DNA of 64,000 nucleotides from Flammeovirga pacifica (GTDB lineage: Bacteria > Bacteroidota > Bacteroidia > Cytophagales > Flammeovirgaceae), in contig NZ_JRYR02000001.1 of NCBI RefSeq assembly GCF_000807855.2, forward strand, positions 966,565 to 1,030,564, in the 5' to 3' direction. The notes beneath the pieces were generated by a model. That model was not told the origin of the DNA, did no database searches, and saw only the letters and a program-made list of their open reading frames with translations. Positions 17,359-25,892 of the stretch are shown here, one piece after another. How positions within the stretch are numbered: the stretch's first letter is position 1; each line of letters opens with the position of its first letter. Position numbers and translations under genes: made by a program.

Positions 17359-18645
17359 ATGAGCAAACCAAAGAAAAAAACTGACAGACTCATCTTCCGT
17401 ATGCAGAACAATAGTGTTCTTATGTGGTGTGTTTCTATGTTTCATGCATTATTAATGATGTTTGGATTGATGTATTATATGTCGCTTGTATATGTAATGC
17501 CTGATGAAATATTATTAATTGAAACGCTTTCTATGGTAAAAAATGCTTTATTAGGTGTTGAAGATAAACCATCAAAAGATCGATTTTTATTTGTGAATTG
17601 TTCTTGGGAAAAAGGCTTGACAGCAAAAAGAGATACCAACGATTTTGTGATTGGTAATGTGGATATCACCAATAGAAAATCAATCACAAAATTTGTGAAT
17701 CAACTTAATCAGAATCCTGATAATCATGAATACCTCTTGGTCGATGTTAGGTTTTATGATAAATCAGAAGATGATAGTTTGATGCAAGCTGCATTTGCTC
17801 AATCAAAAAATACTATTGTATCTTATCATAAAGGTGCAGATGGTAAACCTCATTATCCAGTGGTAGATGTTCCTATTGGTTTATCTGACTTACAGGTACA
17901 AGAACTTAATCATGAAGAAACATTTGTACTAAAATATCACATTATTCAATCGGACTCTCTAAAGTCCACACCTCTCCTAATGGCAGAAAATATGTATGGG
18001 GAGAAGATTGAAAAAGGATTCCTATTCAACAAGTTTAGAGGAAACTATATGTTGGATAGTTATATATTAGATTACCTAATTCGTCCATATGATATATTTG
18101 TTTCCAACGAATACATGTACATGCAGATGCATGAACTAATAAATATGCCTCCATTCTTAATTGAAGATTATACCAAGGATAGAATTATTGTTTTAGGAGA
18201 TTTTGAGGATCATGATATTCATAAAACTATTTATGGTTTCCTTCCAGGGCCTCTAATCCTTACGAATGCTTTTATAACCCTTGAAAAAGGTTACAATAAA
18301 ATCACACTCGGATTTTTTATTTTCATCTTCATTTGCTTCACTTATATTTCTCACAAAGCACTTACATTTCAGGATCTTGTCACGAAATTCATGCAAAAGT
18401 TTTTCAACTCAGATCATTTCTTAATGGAACTCTTACAAGATTCATTATTCTATCTTGTGTTTTTCGGGATAATGTCTGTTATCTCCTACTTCTTTTTTAA
18501 TATTCATTTAACTGTTTTAATTCTTTCATTCTATATGTATGGAGTAGAACAAGGCTTACTATTCTACAAGGGTTATATTGAAGAGAAGTCGAAAGGGAAG
18601 TCTAAAATAACAGAAAAGGTGACTGAGGAACATCCCCACGATTAA
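17359..18645 (+). CDS. CHASE2-like sensory membrane protein without an output domain
   Basis: This 428-residue protein has one N-terminal membrane helix (about 20-45), a large extracytoplasmic region (about 65-310) and three C-terminal helices (about 314-334, 361-381, 385-405). The extracytoplasmic part follows the CHASE2 pattern: KDRFLFVNCSW at its start, YLLVDVRFYD in the middle, and RIIVLGDFEDHDIHKTIYG followed by LTNAFITLEKG at its end. CHASE2 usually sits in front of a kinase, cyclase or GGDEF domain; here only a short Lys-rich tail follows the helices. Its last codons (HPHD-stop) lie inside the first hairpin of the downstream repeat. Function is inferred only. Confidence 0.6.
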   Translation: MSKPKKKTDRLIFRMQNNSVLMWCVSMFHALLMMFGLMYYMSLVYVMPDEILLIETLSMVKNALLGVEDKPSKDRFLFVNCSWEKGLTAKRDTNDFVIGNVDITNRKSITKFVNQLNQNPDNHEYLLVDVRFYDKSEDDSLMQAAFAQSKNTIVSYHKGADGKPHYPVVDVPIGLSDLQVQELNHEETFVLKYHIIQSDSLKSTPLLMAENMYGEKIEKGFLFNKFRGNYMLDSYILDYLIRPYDIFVSNEYMYMQMHELINMPPFLIEDYTKDRIIVLGDFEDHDIHKTIYGFLPGPLILTNAFITLEKGYNKITLGFFIFIFICFTYISHKALTFQDLVTKFMQKFFNSDHFLMELLQDSLFYLVFFGIMSVISYFFFNIHLTVLILSFYMYGVEQGLLFYKGYIEEKSKGKSKITEKVTEEHPHD

Positions 18646-18955
18646 AATCGTGGGTTACTTAAGATCTTATTTATAAGACTAAAGTCTTTATAAAAATATC
18701 TACAACCTAATTTTCAGAACACTTCAGTGTTGTGAAAAATCAACACTAAGAAACCCATGATTTCAATCATAGGCCTAACTATCTATGTTCATCTTCTCAA
18801 TCTAACATCCCCACGATTAAAATCGTGGGTTACTTAAGTATGTTTTTTATAAGACTAAAGTCTTTATAAAAAATATCTACAACCTAATTTTCAAAACACT
18901 TCAGTGTTGTAAAAAATTTACACTAAAAAAACCCATGATTTCAATCATGGGTTCC
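18629..18955. repeat. Two tandem copies (175-bp period) of a multi-hairpin repeat
   Basis: Two copies begin with AACATCCCCACGATT at 18629 and 18804. Each contains four small palindromes in the same order. The first is CCCACGA-TTAAAA-TCGTGGG. The second is TTATAAGACT..AGTCTTTATAA (18671-18693 and about 18847-18869). The third is AACACTTCAGTGTT (18718-18731 in copy 1). The fourth is CCCATGA-TTTCAA-TCATGGG. Copies differ at few positions. The first and fourth hairpins share a pattern but differ by a paired change that keeps the stem. The set fills the 338-bp gap between the CHASE2-like gene and mgsA. It looks like a REP/MITE-like composite; no transposase gene is nearby. Confidence 0.85.
18924..18953 (-). 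terminator. Intrinsic terminator of mgsA formed by repeat hairpin
   Basis: Read on the reverse strand, AACCCATGA...TCATGGGTT (18930-18953) forms a 9-bp stem with a 6-nt loop and is followed by seven T residues (about 18925-18931). It lies 30 bp after the mgsA stop, so the repeat appears to act as a terminator. Confidence 0.65.
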
Positions 18956-18983
18956 TCTTTTTCTCTCCTTCTTGTCCTACCAA

Positions 18984-19373
18984 CTACTTCTTAAAAACAT
19001 CTCTAATACCTGCCATCAATAATTTACCTGACGCAGGGTTTGTAGCCAATGGCACATCGTACATATCACAAACACGCATTAGCATTTGAACATCTGGTTC
19101 ATGTGGGTGTTTTCCTAGTGGATCTCTGAAGAAAAATACAGCATCAACATCACCTTCAGCAACCATTGCAGCAATCTGAGCATCACCACCTTTTGGTCCA
19201 GATAATTTACAATCAACCTCTAAACCTGCTTTCACTAAATGACTACCAGTGGTACCTGTAGCTACAATTTTAATACCTGAAAGAATGTCCATATAATCTT
19301 TAAAAAAGCCTACCATTTCAGCCTTTTTACCATCATGGGCAATCATAGCCACTCTTTTTAATTCGTTGTTCAT
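18984..19373 (-). CDS. mgsA: Methylglyoxal synthase
   Basis: This 129-residue cytosolic enzyme converts dihydroxyacetone phosphate to methylglyoxal plus phosphate, a bypass of lower glycolysis used when phosphate is limiting. Family landmarks are intact: IAHDGKK (11-17), the phosphate-binding TGTTGSHL (39-46), catalytic Asp D64 in GPKGGDAQI, and H91 in HPHEPD, matching E. coli D71 and H98. The length is normal for the short form (E. coli 152). It is a single gene, preceded by a 180-bp gap and followed by the repeat-derived terminator. Confidence 0.95.
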   Translation of the reverse strand: MNNELKRVAMIAHDGKKAEMVGFFKDYMDILSGIKIVATGTTGSHLVKAGLEVDCKLSGPKGGDAQIAAMVAEGDVDAVFFFRDPLGKHPHEPDVQMLMRVCDMYDVPLATNPASGKLLMAGIRDVFKK

Positions 19374-19553
19374 AGTTTATGATAATTAAAAAATATTTCT
19401 AATTTGATATATTAAATTTAGTCCTATTCAATTCGAAATATAACAGTTATTTAGTTTTTGTAGAATGATAGATATTACCTTTTAGTTTCAATTCTATATT
19501 AAAGTTGAAAACTCCTACCTCCTACACACTAATTTAATACAAGGTTGATCTTA

Positions 19554-21386
19554 TTATCCTACCATTACATGAGCTTCAGGATATTGGTAACTATTTGTAT
19601 TTACCGTTGAACTCAAAGCGAGTGCTAAAGTTAATGTACCAACACGACCAATATACATTGATAGAATGATTACTACTTTTCCAATCGAAGATAATTCGCT
19701 AGTAATACCCATACTTAAACCAGCTGTTCCAAAAGCTGAAATTTGTTCAAAAATGAGAGGGAGTAATTCAATTTTCGGGTTCTCAAGTTCCGTTATACTA
19801 AGAATAAAAAGTGCAAGTAAATTATAGATAAGGGCAAACATAAAGATTGAATAAGATCGTTTGATGTTTTCATCAGAAATCGTCCTTTTCCTTACGACTA
19901 TTCTTTCTTGCCCACGTATTATTCCTATAGATGATAAAAGTAATAAATAAAATGTGCTACTTTTTATACCTCCACCTGTTGATCCAGGAGCTGCTCCAAT
20001 AAACATTAAAAATATCATCACTAAAATGGTTGGAGGTTTCATGCTACCAAAATCCATTGAATTAAAACCAGCAGTTCTAGTAGTTACTGATTGGAAGAAT
20101 GAAGCAATGATTGATTCTACAAAAGATCGATCTTGTCTTAATGAATCAATTTCTAAGAAAAAAACCGTGATCATACCTACTAATATTAATATGATTGTTG
20201 AGTATAATGATATTGATGTCCCGATAGAATACTTTTTCCAAGGATTTTTTAATCGATCTTTAATTTTCGCTGGTGAGAAAATCTCTTCAATAGTAGTAAA
20301 ACCAAAACTCCCGAAAATAATAATAATTCCAATCACCATATGCAAACCGTACATATGCCTTAAATCGATGATTCCAGTATCAAAGCGTGTGGTATCTAGT
20401 GCTGTAATACTTGTATTTAAACTATCAGGAAATAAACTGAATCCTGCGTTACAAAACGCTGAAACAGAATGAAAAATGGAGTACAATACTTTTTGTGTGA
20501 AGCTGTTGAATTGTAATGAATCCTCCCAAGCAAAGAAAATGGCTATAGCACCTATTGTTTCTATCCCTAAGGTTAATAATATTACTTTTCTTAATAATCC
20601 CGTTGCAGATGAAAGGTCTTCACTACTTAAAACATCTTGTATAATCGTTTTATGTTTTAATGATACACCTTGAGACATAAACGTAGCAAAAAACGTAGCG
20701 AAAGAAACAATACCAATTCCTCCTAGTTGTGCCAAAAGTAAAATCACTAATTGACCTTGCTCAGAAAAATATTGCCCTGTATCTACTACAGCCAACCCCG
20801 TAACACATGACGCACTTACAGATGTAAATAAAGCATCTAAAAAATTCAAACTCGACTCTCCTATAGTTGCTTTTGGTAACATCAAACAGAAAGCTCCAAA
20901 TAGAATTAAAATGATGAAACTAAAAATGAAAGTGGTAGAAGGCTTTACTTTATATTCAGAAATCAATACCGACACTTTAGTAATTTCTATCATTACTAAA
21001 AAAGTCAATGCAGCATAAACCACATGTTGATATACTTGATTTACTTCTCGATCGATATTAAAACCAACAAAAAAATGAAATAACCCCAATAGAGTTATAA
21101 AACTTAGAAAGGCTCCTTCGAACCAAGTTGATTTAATAAATTCTAATCTATAATTGGTAAAAACCGTTCTTAGAGCATAATTACTTATATATATGATAAA
21201 AAGTACTGGTACTATATTTCTAATGAAATGTTCATCTGTTTGCTCCAAATAGAATCCATACTCAAAAATGACAAAAACTATTGATAAAGTTGAAGCCACT
21301 ATTGCAGAAATTCTTTCGTATCGAAATACTGATGTCTGATACTTTAAAAGCCATTGATTGATAAAGTCTTTAGTACCGGTATTCAT
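19554..21386 (-). CDS. TrkH/KtrB-type potassium uptake protein with N-terminal membrane extension
   Basis: This 610-residue inner-membrane channel subunit has the four pore-loop filter regions of the Trk/Ktr family: CVTGLAV, CNAGFSL, TRTAGFNS and GTAGLSMG. Each carries the central Gly. The core spans about residues 155-605. An extra N-terminal block of about 150 residues with four or five helices precedes it, as in other Bacteroidota TrkH proteins. It passes K+ into the cell, normally gated by a cytoplasmic TrkA/KtrA ring; no trkA gene is adjacent, so the partner must be encoded elsewhere. It is transcribed alone. Confidence 0.9.
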   Translation of the reverse strand: MNTGTKDFINQWLLKYQTSVFRYERISAIVASTLSIVFVIFEYGFYLEQTDEHFIRNIVPVLFIIYISNYALRTVFTNYRLEFIKSTWFEGAFLSFITLLGLFHFFVGFNIDREVNQVYQHVVYAALTFLVMIEITKVSVLISEYKVKPSTTFIFSFIILILFGAFCLMLPKATIGESSLNFLDALFTSVSASCVTGLAVVDTGQYFSEQGQLVILLLAQLGGIGIVSFATFFATFMSQGVSLKHKTIIQDVLSSEDLSSATGLLRKVILLTLGIETIGAIAIFFAWEDSLQFNSFTQKVLYSIFHSVSAFCNAGFSLFPDSLNTSITALDTTRFDTGIIDLRHMYGLHMVIGIIIIFGSFGFTTIEEIFSPAKIKDRLKNPWKKYSIGTSISLYSTIILILVGMITVFFLEIDSLRQDRSFVESIIASFFQSVTTRTAGFNSMDFGSMKPPTILVMIFLMFIGAAPGSTGGGIKSSTFYLLLLSSIGIIRGQERIVVRKRTISDENIKRSYSIFMFALIYNLLALFILSITELENPKIELLPLIFEQISAFGTAGLSMGITSELSSIGKVVIILSMYIGRVGTLTLALALSSTVNTNSYQYPEAHVMVG

Positions 21387-21583
21387 TTTGAGGAGTTGAG
21401 TGAAAAAGTTTGGAGTAATATATGAATTTTGTTACTCATCCAAACTATAAATATAAGTTGTGGGAATGTATTTCAAAAAAGAAAAAAGAAAATGTGATAC
21501 TGCTTACAATGAATTCACTAAGAATGAGTTAGATATGAGTTTAATAATTAAATCTTATGTGTTGTTATAATCCTTTAATTCAA

Positions 21584-21618
21584 TAAAAAAACACCCGCAA
21601 TTTCTATTTGAGGGTGTT
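21584..21618 (-). terminator. Intrinsic terminator of queE
   Basis: AACACCC (21590-21596) pairs with GGGTGTT (21612-21618). On the reverse strand the hairpin is followed by a T run (A run 21585-21591 on the forward strand). It lies 39 bp past the queE stop. Confidence 0.7.
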
Positions 21619-21656
21619 CCTTTTGTTCTTAAGAATCTATATAATTAATATAAAAA

Positions 21657-22301
21657 CTAAGGTATATCAATATACTTGTGTGTTTGCAAACTCAATTGCC
21701 ATTCTGGATTGTTTTTCACAAATTCCACAAGCATAGGTGTTACTTCTTGTCTCTTAGACCATTCGGGTTGTATGTATAACTTACAATCCTTATTCAATTT
21801 CTCAGAAAGATTGATAGCCCATTGTATATCAGATTTATGATAAACGACTACTTTAAATTCTGATGCTAATTGATAAGCTTCCTCAACTGGCTTCTTAAAT
21901 TTCTTTGGAGATAAAGTGATATAATCTAAATGCCCTGTGAATTGATGAGTACCAGATGTTTCAATATTGATATGAAACCCTTCGTCTTTTAATCTTTTTG
22001 TAAGAGGTGCTAAGTTATGCATAAGAGGTTCACCTCCAGTAATAATCGCTAAACGACCTGGATGCTCTTTTGCATTACTAATAATTTCTTCGATATCTAA
22101 AACGGGGTGGGCATCTTGTTCCCAAGATTCTTTCACATCACACCATACACATCCTACATCACAGCCAGCCAATCGTATAAAATAAGCAGCTTGACCTGTG
22201 TAGGCTCCTTCTCCTTGAATCGTATAAAAGGCTTCCATTACTGGAAGGGCGTTTCCTAATTTCACTCTTTCTTTTAGAGAGTAATCTATTTTCTTTACCA
22301 T
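21657..22301 (-). CDS. queE: 7-carboxy-7-deazaguanine synthase
   Basis: This 214-residue radical SAM enzyme of queuosine biosynthesis converts 6-carboxytetrahydropterin to 7-carboxy-7-deazaguanine. The [4Fe-4S] motif is C47-x3-C51-x2-C54 in LAGCDVGCVWCDV. IQGEG precedes it, and the SAM-binding ITGGEPLMH follows. The frame extends to an ATG at 22382, but that extension (22302-22382) runs through the terminator hairpin of folD and encodes nothing conserved. The ATG at 22301 places IQGEG at the usual position. Other queuosine genes are not in the window. It is separated from folD by the terminator, so it has its own promoter. Confidence 0.92.
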   Translation of the reverse strand: MVKKIDYSLKERVKLGNALPVMEAFYTIQGEGAYTGQAAYFIRLAGCDVGCVWCDVKESWEQDAHPVLDIEEIISNAKEHPGRLAIITGGEPLMHNLAPLTKRLKDEGFHINIETSGTHQFTGHLDYITLSPKKFKKPVEEAYQLASEFKVVVYHKSDIQWAINLSEKLNKDCKLYIQPEWSKRQEVTPMLVEFVKNNPEWQLSLQTHKYIDIP

Positions 22302-22329
22302 TGAGTCCTTTTTTTTAATACGTTGGTTG

Positions 22330-22367
22330 AAAAAAAGCTCTTCAAGGGGTGAGGGAACCCTTGAAGA
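22330..22367 (-). terminator. Intrinsic terminator of folD
   Basis: TCTTCAAGGG (22339-22348) and CCCTTGAAGA (22358-22367) form a perfect 10-bp stem with a 9-nt loop. On the reverse strand, GC then seven T residues follow (22330-22336). It lies 46 bp after the folD stop and upstream of queE. Confidence 0.85.
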
Positions 22368-22412
22368 ACTCGTATATAACAAATTTGGTGATAATATTAT
22401 TAAAACACCAAA

Positions 22413-23303
22413 TTATACTGATTCCTTAACACTTTTTCTTCTAGCAGATTCTAAAGTATTCATTAAAAGTGAAACTACAGTCATAGGTCCTACTCCGCCA
22501 GGTACAGGTGTAATCCATGAAGCTTTTTCTGCTACTTCATCAAATTTCACATCACCTTTAAGTGAGAAACCTGATTTTTTTGAAGGATCTTCAATTCTTG
22601 TAATTCCAACATCAACAACTACAGCACCTTCTTTTACCATATCGGCAGTAACAAATTCTGCTCTACCTAAGGCAACAATCAAAATGTCAGCTTGTTGACA
22701 TTCCTCTTTTAAATTTTGAGTTCTACTGTGTGTTAGCGTAACTGTACAGTTACCCACTTTTGCATTTCTAGACATCAATAAACTCATTGGAGTACCCACA
22801 ATATGAGAACGACCAATAATCACACATTTCTTTCCAGAAGTTTCAATATTGTAACGATCTAAAAGTTGAACGATACCATAAGGAGTAGCAGGTAAAAACG
22901 TAGGAAGTCCTAACATCATTTTACCTAAGTTAGTTGGATGAAAACCATCAACATCTTTCTCAGGATCAATAGCTTCAGTTACTTTTGTTTCGTTGATATG
23001 CTTTGGAAGTGGCAACTGAACGATAAAACCATCAACATCTGCGTTGTTGTTTAGTTCATCGATAGTCTTTAGCAATTCTTCTTCCGAAGTATCTGCATCA
23101 AACTTATATAAAGACGATGTAAACCCTACTTGTTCGCAAGATTTCACTTTATGATTTACGTAAGTTCTACTTGCACCGTCTTCACCAACTAAGATAGCGG
23201 CTAAATGTGGTTTCTTGCCTCCTTGGGCAGTCAGTTTTCTTACTTCTTCTGCAATTTCTATTTTTATAGCATTGGAAGTTGCTTTTCCGTCAATTAGTTG
23301 CAT
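22413..23303 (-). CDS. folD: Methylenetetrahydrofolate dehydrogenase / cyclohydrolase
   Basis: This 296-residue bifunctional cytosolic enzyme interconverts 5,10-methylene-, methenyl- and 10-formyl-tetrahydrofolate. Signature regions are intact: [16 protein letters not shown] (45-60) with the Tyr-x3-Lys catalytic pair, [19 protein letters not shown], the NADP-binding [16 protein letters not shown], and the C-terminal [13 protein letters not shown]-type segment (here [13 protein letters not shown]). Length is standard. It is a single leftward transcription unit with a candidate promoter at 23339-23346 and a strong terminator. Confidence 0.96.
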   Translation of the reverse strand: MQLIDGKATSNAIKIEIAEEVRKLTAQGGKKPHLAAILVGEDGASRTYVNHKVKSCEQVGFTSSLYKFDADTSEEELLKTIDELNNNADVDGFIVQLPLPKHINETKVTEAIDPEKDVDGFHPTNLGKMMLGLPTFLPATPYGIVQLLDRYNIETSGKKCVIIGRSHIVGTPMSLLMSRNAKVGNCTVTLTHSRTQNLKEECQQADILIVALGRAEFVTADMVKEGAVVVDVGITRIEDPSKKSGFSLKGDVKFDEVAEKASWITPVPGGVGPMTVVSLLMNTLESARRKSVKESV

Positions 23304-23338
23304 TGTATTTGATTTCGCACTTAAAAAATATTGAGAGG

Positions 23339-23373
23339 CAAAAATAATGACTTTGATTACTTTTTCATCACAA
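23339..23373 (-). promoter_or_regulatory. Candidate folD promoter
   Basis: On the reverse strand, TATTTTTG (23339-23346) matches the -7 consensus TAnnTTTG, 35 bp before the folD start. A TTG (23371-23373) lies 24 bp further upstream, close to the usual -33 position. Confidence 0.42.
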
Positions 23374-23586
23374 TTGATTAATATTTTTTATTCTATTGGT
23401 GATATTTCTTTCTTTAACAGATACAAAGATCATGAATCGCATAAATATTGATTTTTGATATTCAACTTTTATTTTATTGATCGATCATCTTTTTAAAGCT
23501 CTTTACAATTAATAAAACTATAAGCCTCTATTTTTAGTTTGTTTATTGTATTTTTAAATTTGATAAAAATTTCAATAAATAAGCTT

Positions 23587-24291
23587 ATGCCAATATTTCA
23601 GTTAGAAGAAGATAGTTTAATGTTCCCTCCTGCTCGCATGACAGATGAAAGTGGTATCCTTGCTGTGGGTGGTGATCTATCAGCTAAACGAATTATTGAA
23701 GCTTATGCTAGTGGTGTCTTTCCGTGGTTCAATCCCGAAGACCCCTTACTTTGGTGGTCGCCCGATCCAAGATGTGTCCTCTTTCCCGAAAACATTAAGG
23801 TTTCAAAATCAATGAAACAGCTGTTTAGGAGAAATACTTATAAAGTCACTTTTGACCAAGATTTCCCTGCAGTAATTGATGCTTGTCAAAAAATCTATCG
23901 TCCTGATCAAGGAGGTACTTGGATAACTGATGAAATGAAAGAAGCCTATATTGAATTACATCGAATTGGTTTTATGCATTCAGTAGAGGTTTGGGATAAT
24001 GATGAATTAGTTGGAGGTTTATACGGTGGAGCTATGAAAAAAGCATTTTTTGGAGAATCAATGTTTTCATTTAAAAGTAATGCATCAAAATATGGTTTCA
24101 TTACTTTATGTAAAAACTTAGAAGAACAAGGATATGAGATCATCGATTGTCAAATGCATACAGACCATTTGGCTAGTTTAGGGGCCGAAGAAATCCCTAG
24201 AGAAGCATTTTTATTATATACAGAAAGAAATCAACAAAGAGAATTTGATAAAATGGATTGGAATGAGAAATTTCGTTCTAATTTTTATTAA
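23587..24291 (+). CDS. aat: Leucyl/phenylalanyl-tRNA--protein transferase
   Basis: This 234-residue enzyme adds Leu or Phe from aminoacyl-tRNA to N-terminal Lys or Arg of proteins, marking them for ClpS/ClpAP degradation (N-degron pathway). Recognisable segments are FPPARMTDESGILAVGGDLS, AYASGVFPWFNPEDPLLWWSPDPR, GTWITDEMKEAY, GGLYGGAMKKAFFGESMFS, and the C-terminal IIDCQMHTDHLASLGA. The frame opens at 23539, but that extension is not conserved. The ATG at 23587 gives MPIFQLEED, the usual Aat beginning. It is the first of two rightward genes with pepD, 48 bp apart. Confidence 0.95.
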   Translation: MPIFQLEEDSLMFPPARMTDESGILAVGGDLSAKRIIEAYASGVFPWFNPEDPLLWWSPDPRCVLFPENIKVSKSMKQLFRRNTYKVTFDQDFPAVIDACQKIYRPDQGGTWITDEMKEAYIELHRIGFMHSVEVWDNDELVGGLYGGAMKKAFFGESMFSFKSNASKYGFITLCKNLEEQGYEIIDCQMHTDHLASLGAEEIPREAFLLYTERNQQREFDKMDWNEKFRSNFY

Positions 24292-24339
24292 TTTTCGGCG
24301 ATATAATTAACATAGAATATTAAACCTACATATATAAAC

Positions 24340-25794
24340 ATGAACAAGGAAGTTGCAAGTTTACACCCAGTTCAAATTTGGGAAAACTTCGAAAGAATGA
24401 ACGAGGTTCCTCGTGGATCTAAAAAAGAAGAAAGAATTATTGCTTTCACTAAAAAATTTGGTGAAGACTTAGGTTTAGAGACTATTGTTGATGATTGTGG
24501 TAACATTATTATCAAAAAGCCTGCTACTCCAGGAATGGAAGGTAGAAAAGGTATCATCCTTCAATCTCACATTGACATGGTGCATCAAAAAAATGCTGAC
24601 ACTGATTTCAATTTTGATACGGATGGTATTCAATCTTATATAGACGGAGATTGGGTGAAAGCAAAAGGTACCACTCTTGGTGCTGATAACGGAATTGGAG
24701 CTGCGACAATAATGGGTGTTTTAGCTTCAAAGGATTTAAAACACGGTCCTATCGAAGGTCTTTTCACTATAGATGAAGAAACAGGTATGACAGGTGCCTT
24801 CGGTTTGGTTGAAGGTGTTTTAGAAGGTGATATTTTATTGAACCTAGACACAGAAGACGAACATGAATTATGTATCGGTTGTGCAGGTGGTATTGATACA
24901 AATGTTAATTACACTTATACAGAAACTGCTGCTGAAGGAAAAGCGTATCATATTCAGTTAAAAGGTTTGAAGGGCGGTCACTCAGGATGTGAAATTCATC
25001 TAGGACGTGGCAATGCTAATAAATTAATGAACCGTCTTCTTTGGGAGACTAGAGAGAAATTCGGTTTAGAGATTGCTGAAATTGATGGCGGATCATTAAG
25101 AAATGCTATTCCTCGTGAATCATTTGCTAATGTTGTTATTGATCCAGCTAAAGCGACAGAATTTGAAGCATATATCAAACAAGTTGAAGCTGATTATCAG
25201 GTAGAGTTAAAAGTAACTGAACCTAACTTAGTGATCAACTTAGATGCGATTACTACTCCTTCAAAAGTGATGGATGTAAAAGCACAAGATGCTCTTTTAT
25301 CTGCTATTTATGCCGCACCTTGTGGTGTGGTTAGAATGTCTGATGAATTAGAAGGATTGGTAGAAACTTCAACTTCAATGGCAAGAGTTCAAGTAAAAGA
25401 CGGTAATGTAACTGTACAGTCTTTAACTCGTTCATCTGTTGATACGGCTAAATTTGATATTGCAAATCAACTTGATGCAGCATTTGCTATTACTGGAGGT
25501 ACTATTGAACATGGTGGTGCTTACCCAGGATGGACTCCAAATGCAGATTCACAAATTCTTGAAGAAATGAAAGAAATTCATCAAGAATATTTCAAAAAAC
25601 CTGCAATTGTAAATGCCGTTCATGCTGGTTTGGAATGTGGTATTATTGGTAGCCACTACCCTAACTTAGATATGATTTCATTTGGTCCTACAATCAAAAA
25701 CCCTCACTCTCCTGATGAGATGTGTGAAATTAGTACTGTAGCGAGATTCTGGGATTTCTTGGTATTAACTTTAGAAAAAGTAGCTAAGAAATAA
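24340..25794 (+). CDS. pepD: Beta-Ala-His (aminoacyl-histidine) dipeptidase, M20C
   Basis: This 484-residue cytosolic zinc dipeptidase has the expected length. Metal ligands and catalytic acids are visible: QSHIDMVHQ (H77, D79), GADNGIGAA (bridging D116), and IDEETGMTG (E146 catalytic, E147 ligand), then LNLDTEDEHE. The lid domain (about 205-385) includes GLKGGHSGCEIHLGRGNA. The enzyme hydrolyses Xaa-His and other dipeptides. It follows aat by 48 bp on the same strand and ends at a terminator hairpin. Confidence 0.94.
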   Translation: MNKEVASLHPVQIWENFERMNEVPRGSKKEERIIAFTKKFGEDLGLETIVDDCGNIIIKKPATPGMEGRKGIILQSHIDMVHQKNADTDFNFDTDGIQSYIDGDWVKAKGTTLGADNGIGAATIMGVLASKDLKHGPIEGLFTIDEETGMTGAFGLVEGVLEGDILLNLDTEDEHELCIGCAGGIDTNVNYTYTETAAEGKAYHIQLKGLKGGHSGCEIHLGRGNANKLMNRLLWETREKFGLEIAEIDGGSLRNAIPRESFANVVIDPAKATEFEAYIKQVEADYQVELKVTEPNLVINLDAITTPSKVMDVKAQDALLSAIYAAPCGVVRMSDELEGLVETSTSMARVQVKDGNVTVQSLTRSSVDTAKFDIANQLDAAFAITGGTIEHGGAYPGWTPNADSQILEEMKEIHQEYFKKPAIVNAVHAGLECGIIGSHYPNLDMISFGPTIKNPHSPDEMCEISTVARFWDFLVLTLEKVAKK

Positions 25795-25856
25795 GTAATT
25801 ATTAGGTAATAACTAATAAAGAATAAGTAATAGGGAAACCTATTAAATTTAGTAAG

Positions 25857-25892
25857 AGAGTCTGCATATATTTATTGTAGGCTCTTTTTTTA
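25857..25892 (+). terminator. Intrinsic terminator of pepD
   Basis: AGAGTCTGCA (25857-25866) pairs with TGTAGGCTCT (25876-25885), a 10-bp stem with two G-T pairs and a 9-nt loop, followed by a T run (25885-25891). It overlaps the end of the convergent thioredoxin-like gene. Confidence 0.7.

Noticed and set aside
18629-18955. Possible CRISPR array or tRNA-like cluster from regularly spaced palindromes
   Set aside because: There are only two copies with a 175-bp period, no unique spacers of constant size, and no cas genes. The hairpins do not fold as cloverleafs.
19954-20673. Rightward open frames of 172 and 65 codons opposite trkH
   Set aside because: They are antisense shadows of a conserved transporter, with no recognisable protein features.
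22302-22382. Longer N-terminus for QueE
   Set aside because: It is encoded by the folD terminator hairpin and its A/T run, and QueE proteins start near the Met at 22301.
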